The position numbers were made by a program, and so were the translations under genes. The notes beneath the pieces are model-generated. The model saw nothing but the letters and a program-made list of their open reading frames with translations, ran no database searches and was not told the DNA's origin. From assembly GCF_001949145.1 (NCBI RefSeq), contig NW_019091626.1, positions 201,170 through 265,169 on the forward strand: a DNA stretch of 64,000 nucleotides, given 5' to 3'. Positions 63,924 through 64,000 of this stretch are shown in pieces. The DNA is from Acanthaster planci. Lineage: Eukaryota > Echinodermata > Asteroidea > Valvatida > Acanthasteridae. Within the stretch, counting starts at the first letter, position 1, and every line of letters begins with the position of its first letter.

Positions 63924-64000
63924 CTATGGGAAGATTTGTGATTATCTGAATTGGAAATGGGTGCTTTAAAACTAGCAACATGTGCCTGAACTAACAGGAA

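Overview
The window is 64 kb of intron-rich animal nuclear DNA (GT-AG introns, many small exons, MITEs, SINEs and minisatellites). Its genes point to an invertebrate, most likely a deuterostome such as an echinoderm, hemichordate or lancelet. This placement is an inference from gene content and from the abundant TACATGTA-type repeats; the sequence does not fix the species.

Layout. (1) Minus strand, 578-37550: a complete complement C3/C4/C5-family gene. I reconstructed 39 coding exons by following splice sites and reading phase. They join without any frame break into about 1,759 codons: signal peptide, MG1-MG6, a basic beta/alpha cleavage site, a four-cysteine anaphylatoxin domain, MG7, CUB, a thioester domain with GCGEQ and the catalytic His, MG8 with a large extra loop, and a C345C domain. 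(2) 37551-41861: a repeat-bearing spacer. (3) Minus strand, 41862-46084: a small three-exon gene of 220 codons. I do not know its family as a named protein. It reads as a divergent MADS-box-like domain, an AT-hook and a C-terminal PHD-like zinc finger. (4) 46085-50375: a spacer holding two copies of a non-autonomous DNA element. (5) Plus strand, 50376-57383: a complete six-exon SURF2 gene (262 residues). (6) Minus strand, 57477 to beyond the right edge: the 3' part of a complement factor B/C2-type gene (von Willebrand A domain plus trypsin-like protease), tail-to-tail with SURF2 and only 93 bp from its stop codon.

How the genes fit together. C3 and factor B are the two proteins that form the alternative-pathway C3 convertase: activated C3b binds factor B, and the protease domain of factor B then cleaves more C3. 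Here both genes lie within one 64 kb stretch with SURF2 between them. In mammals C4-CFB-C2 sit in MHC class III, while C5 and the SURF cluster lie on the MHC-paralogous arm of human chromosome 9, so this arrangement looks like a compact relic of a proto-MHC linkage group.

The two least expected observations are the MADS-like/AT-hook/PHD-like protein and the linked C3-SURF2-factor B arrangement. The C3-like and factor B-like proteins also carry unusual features: paired loss of disulfide cysteines, an extra loop where C4 is cut into alpha and gamma chains, and two possible activation sites in the factor B-like protein. An assembly gap (4492-5225) falls in an intron and does not interrupt the C3 reading frame. 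Exon limits were derived by eye and may be off by a base or two.
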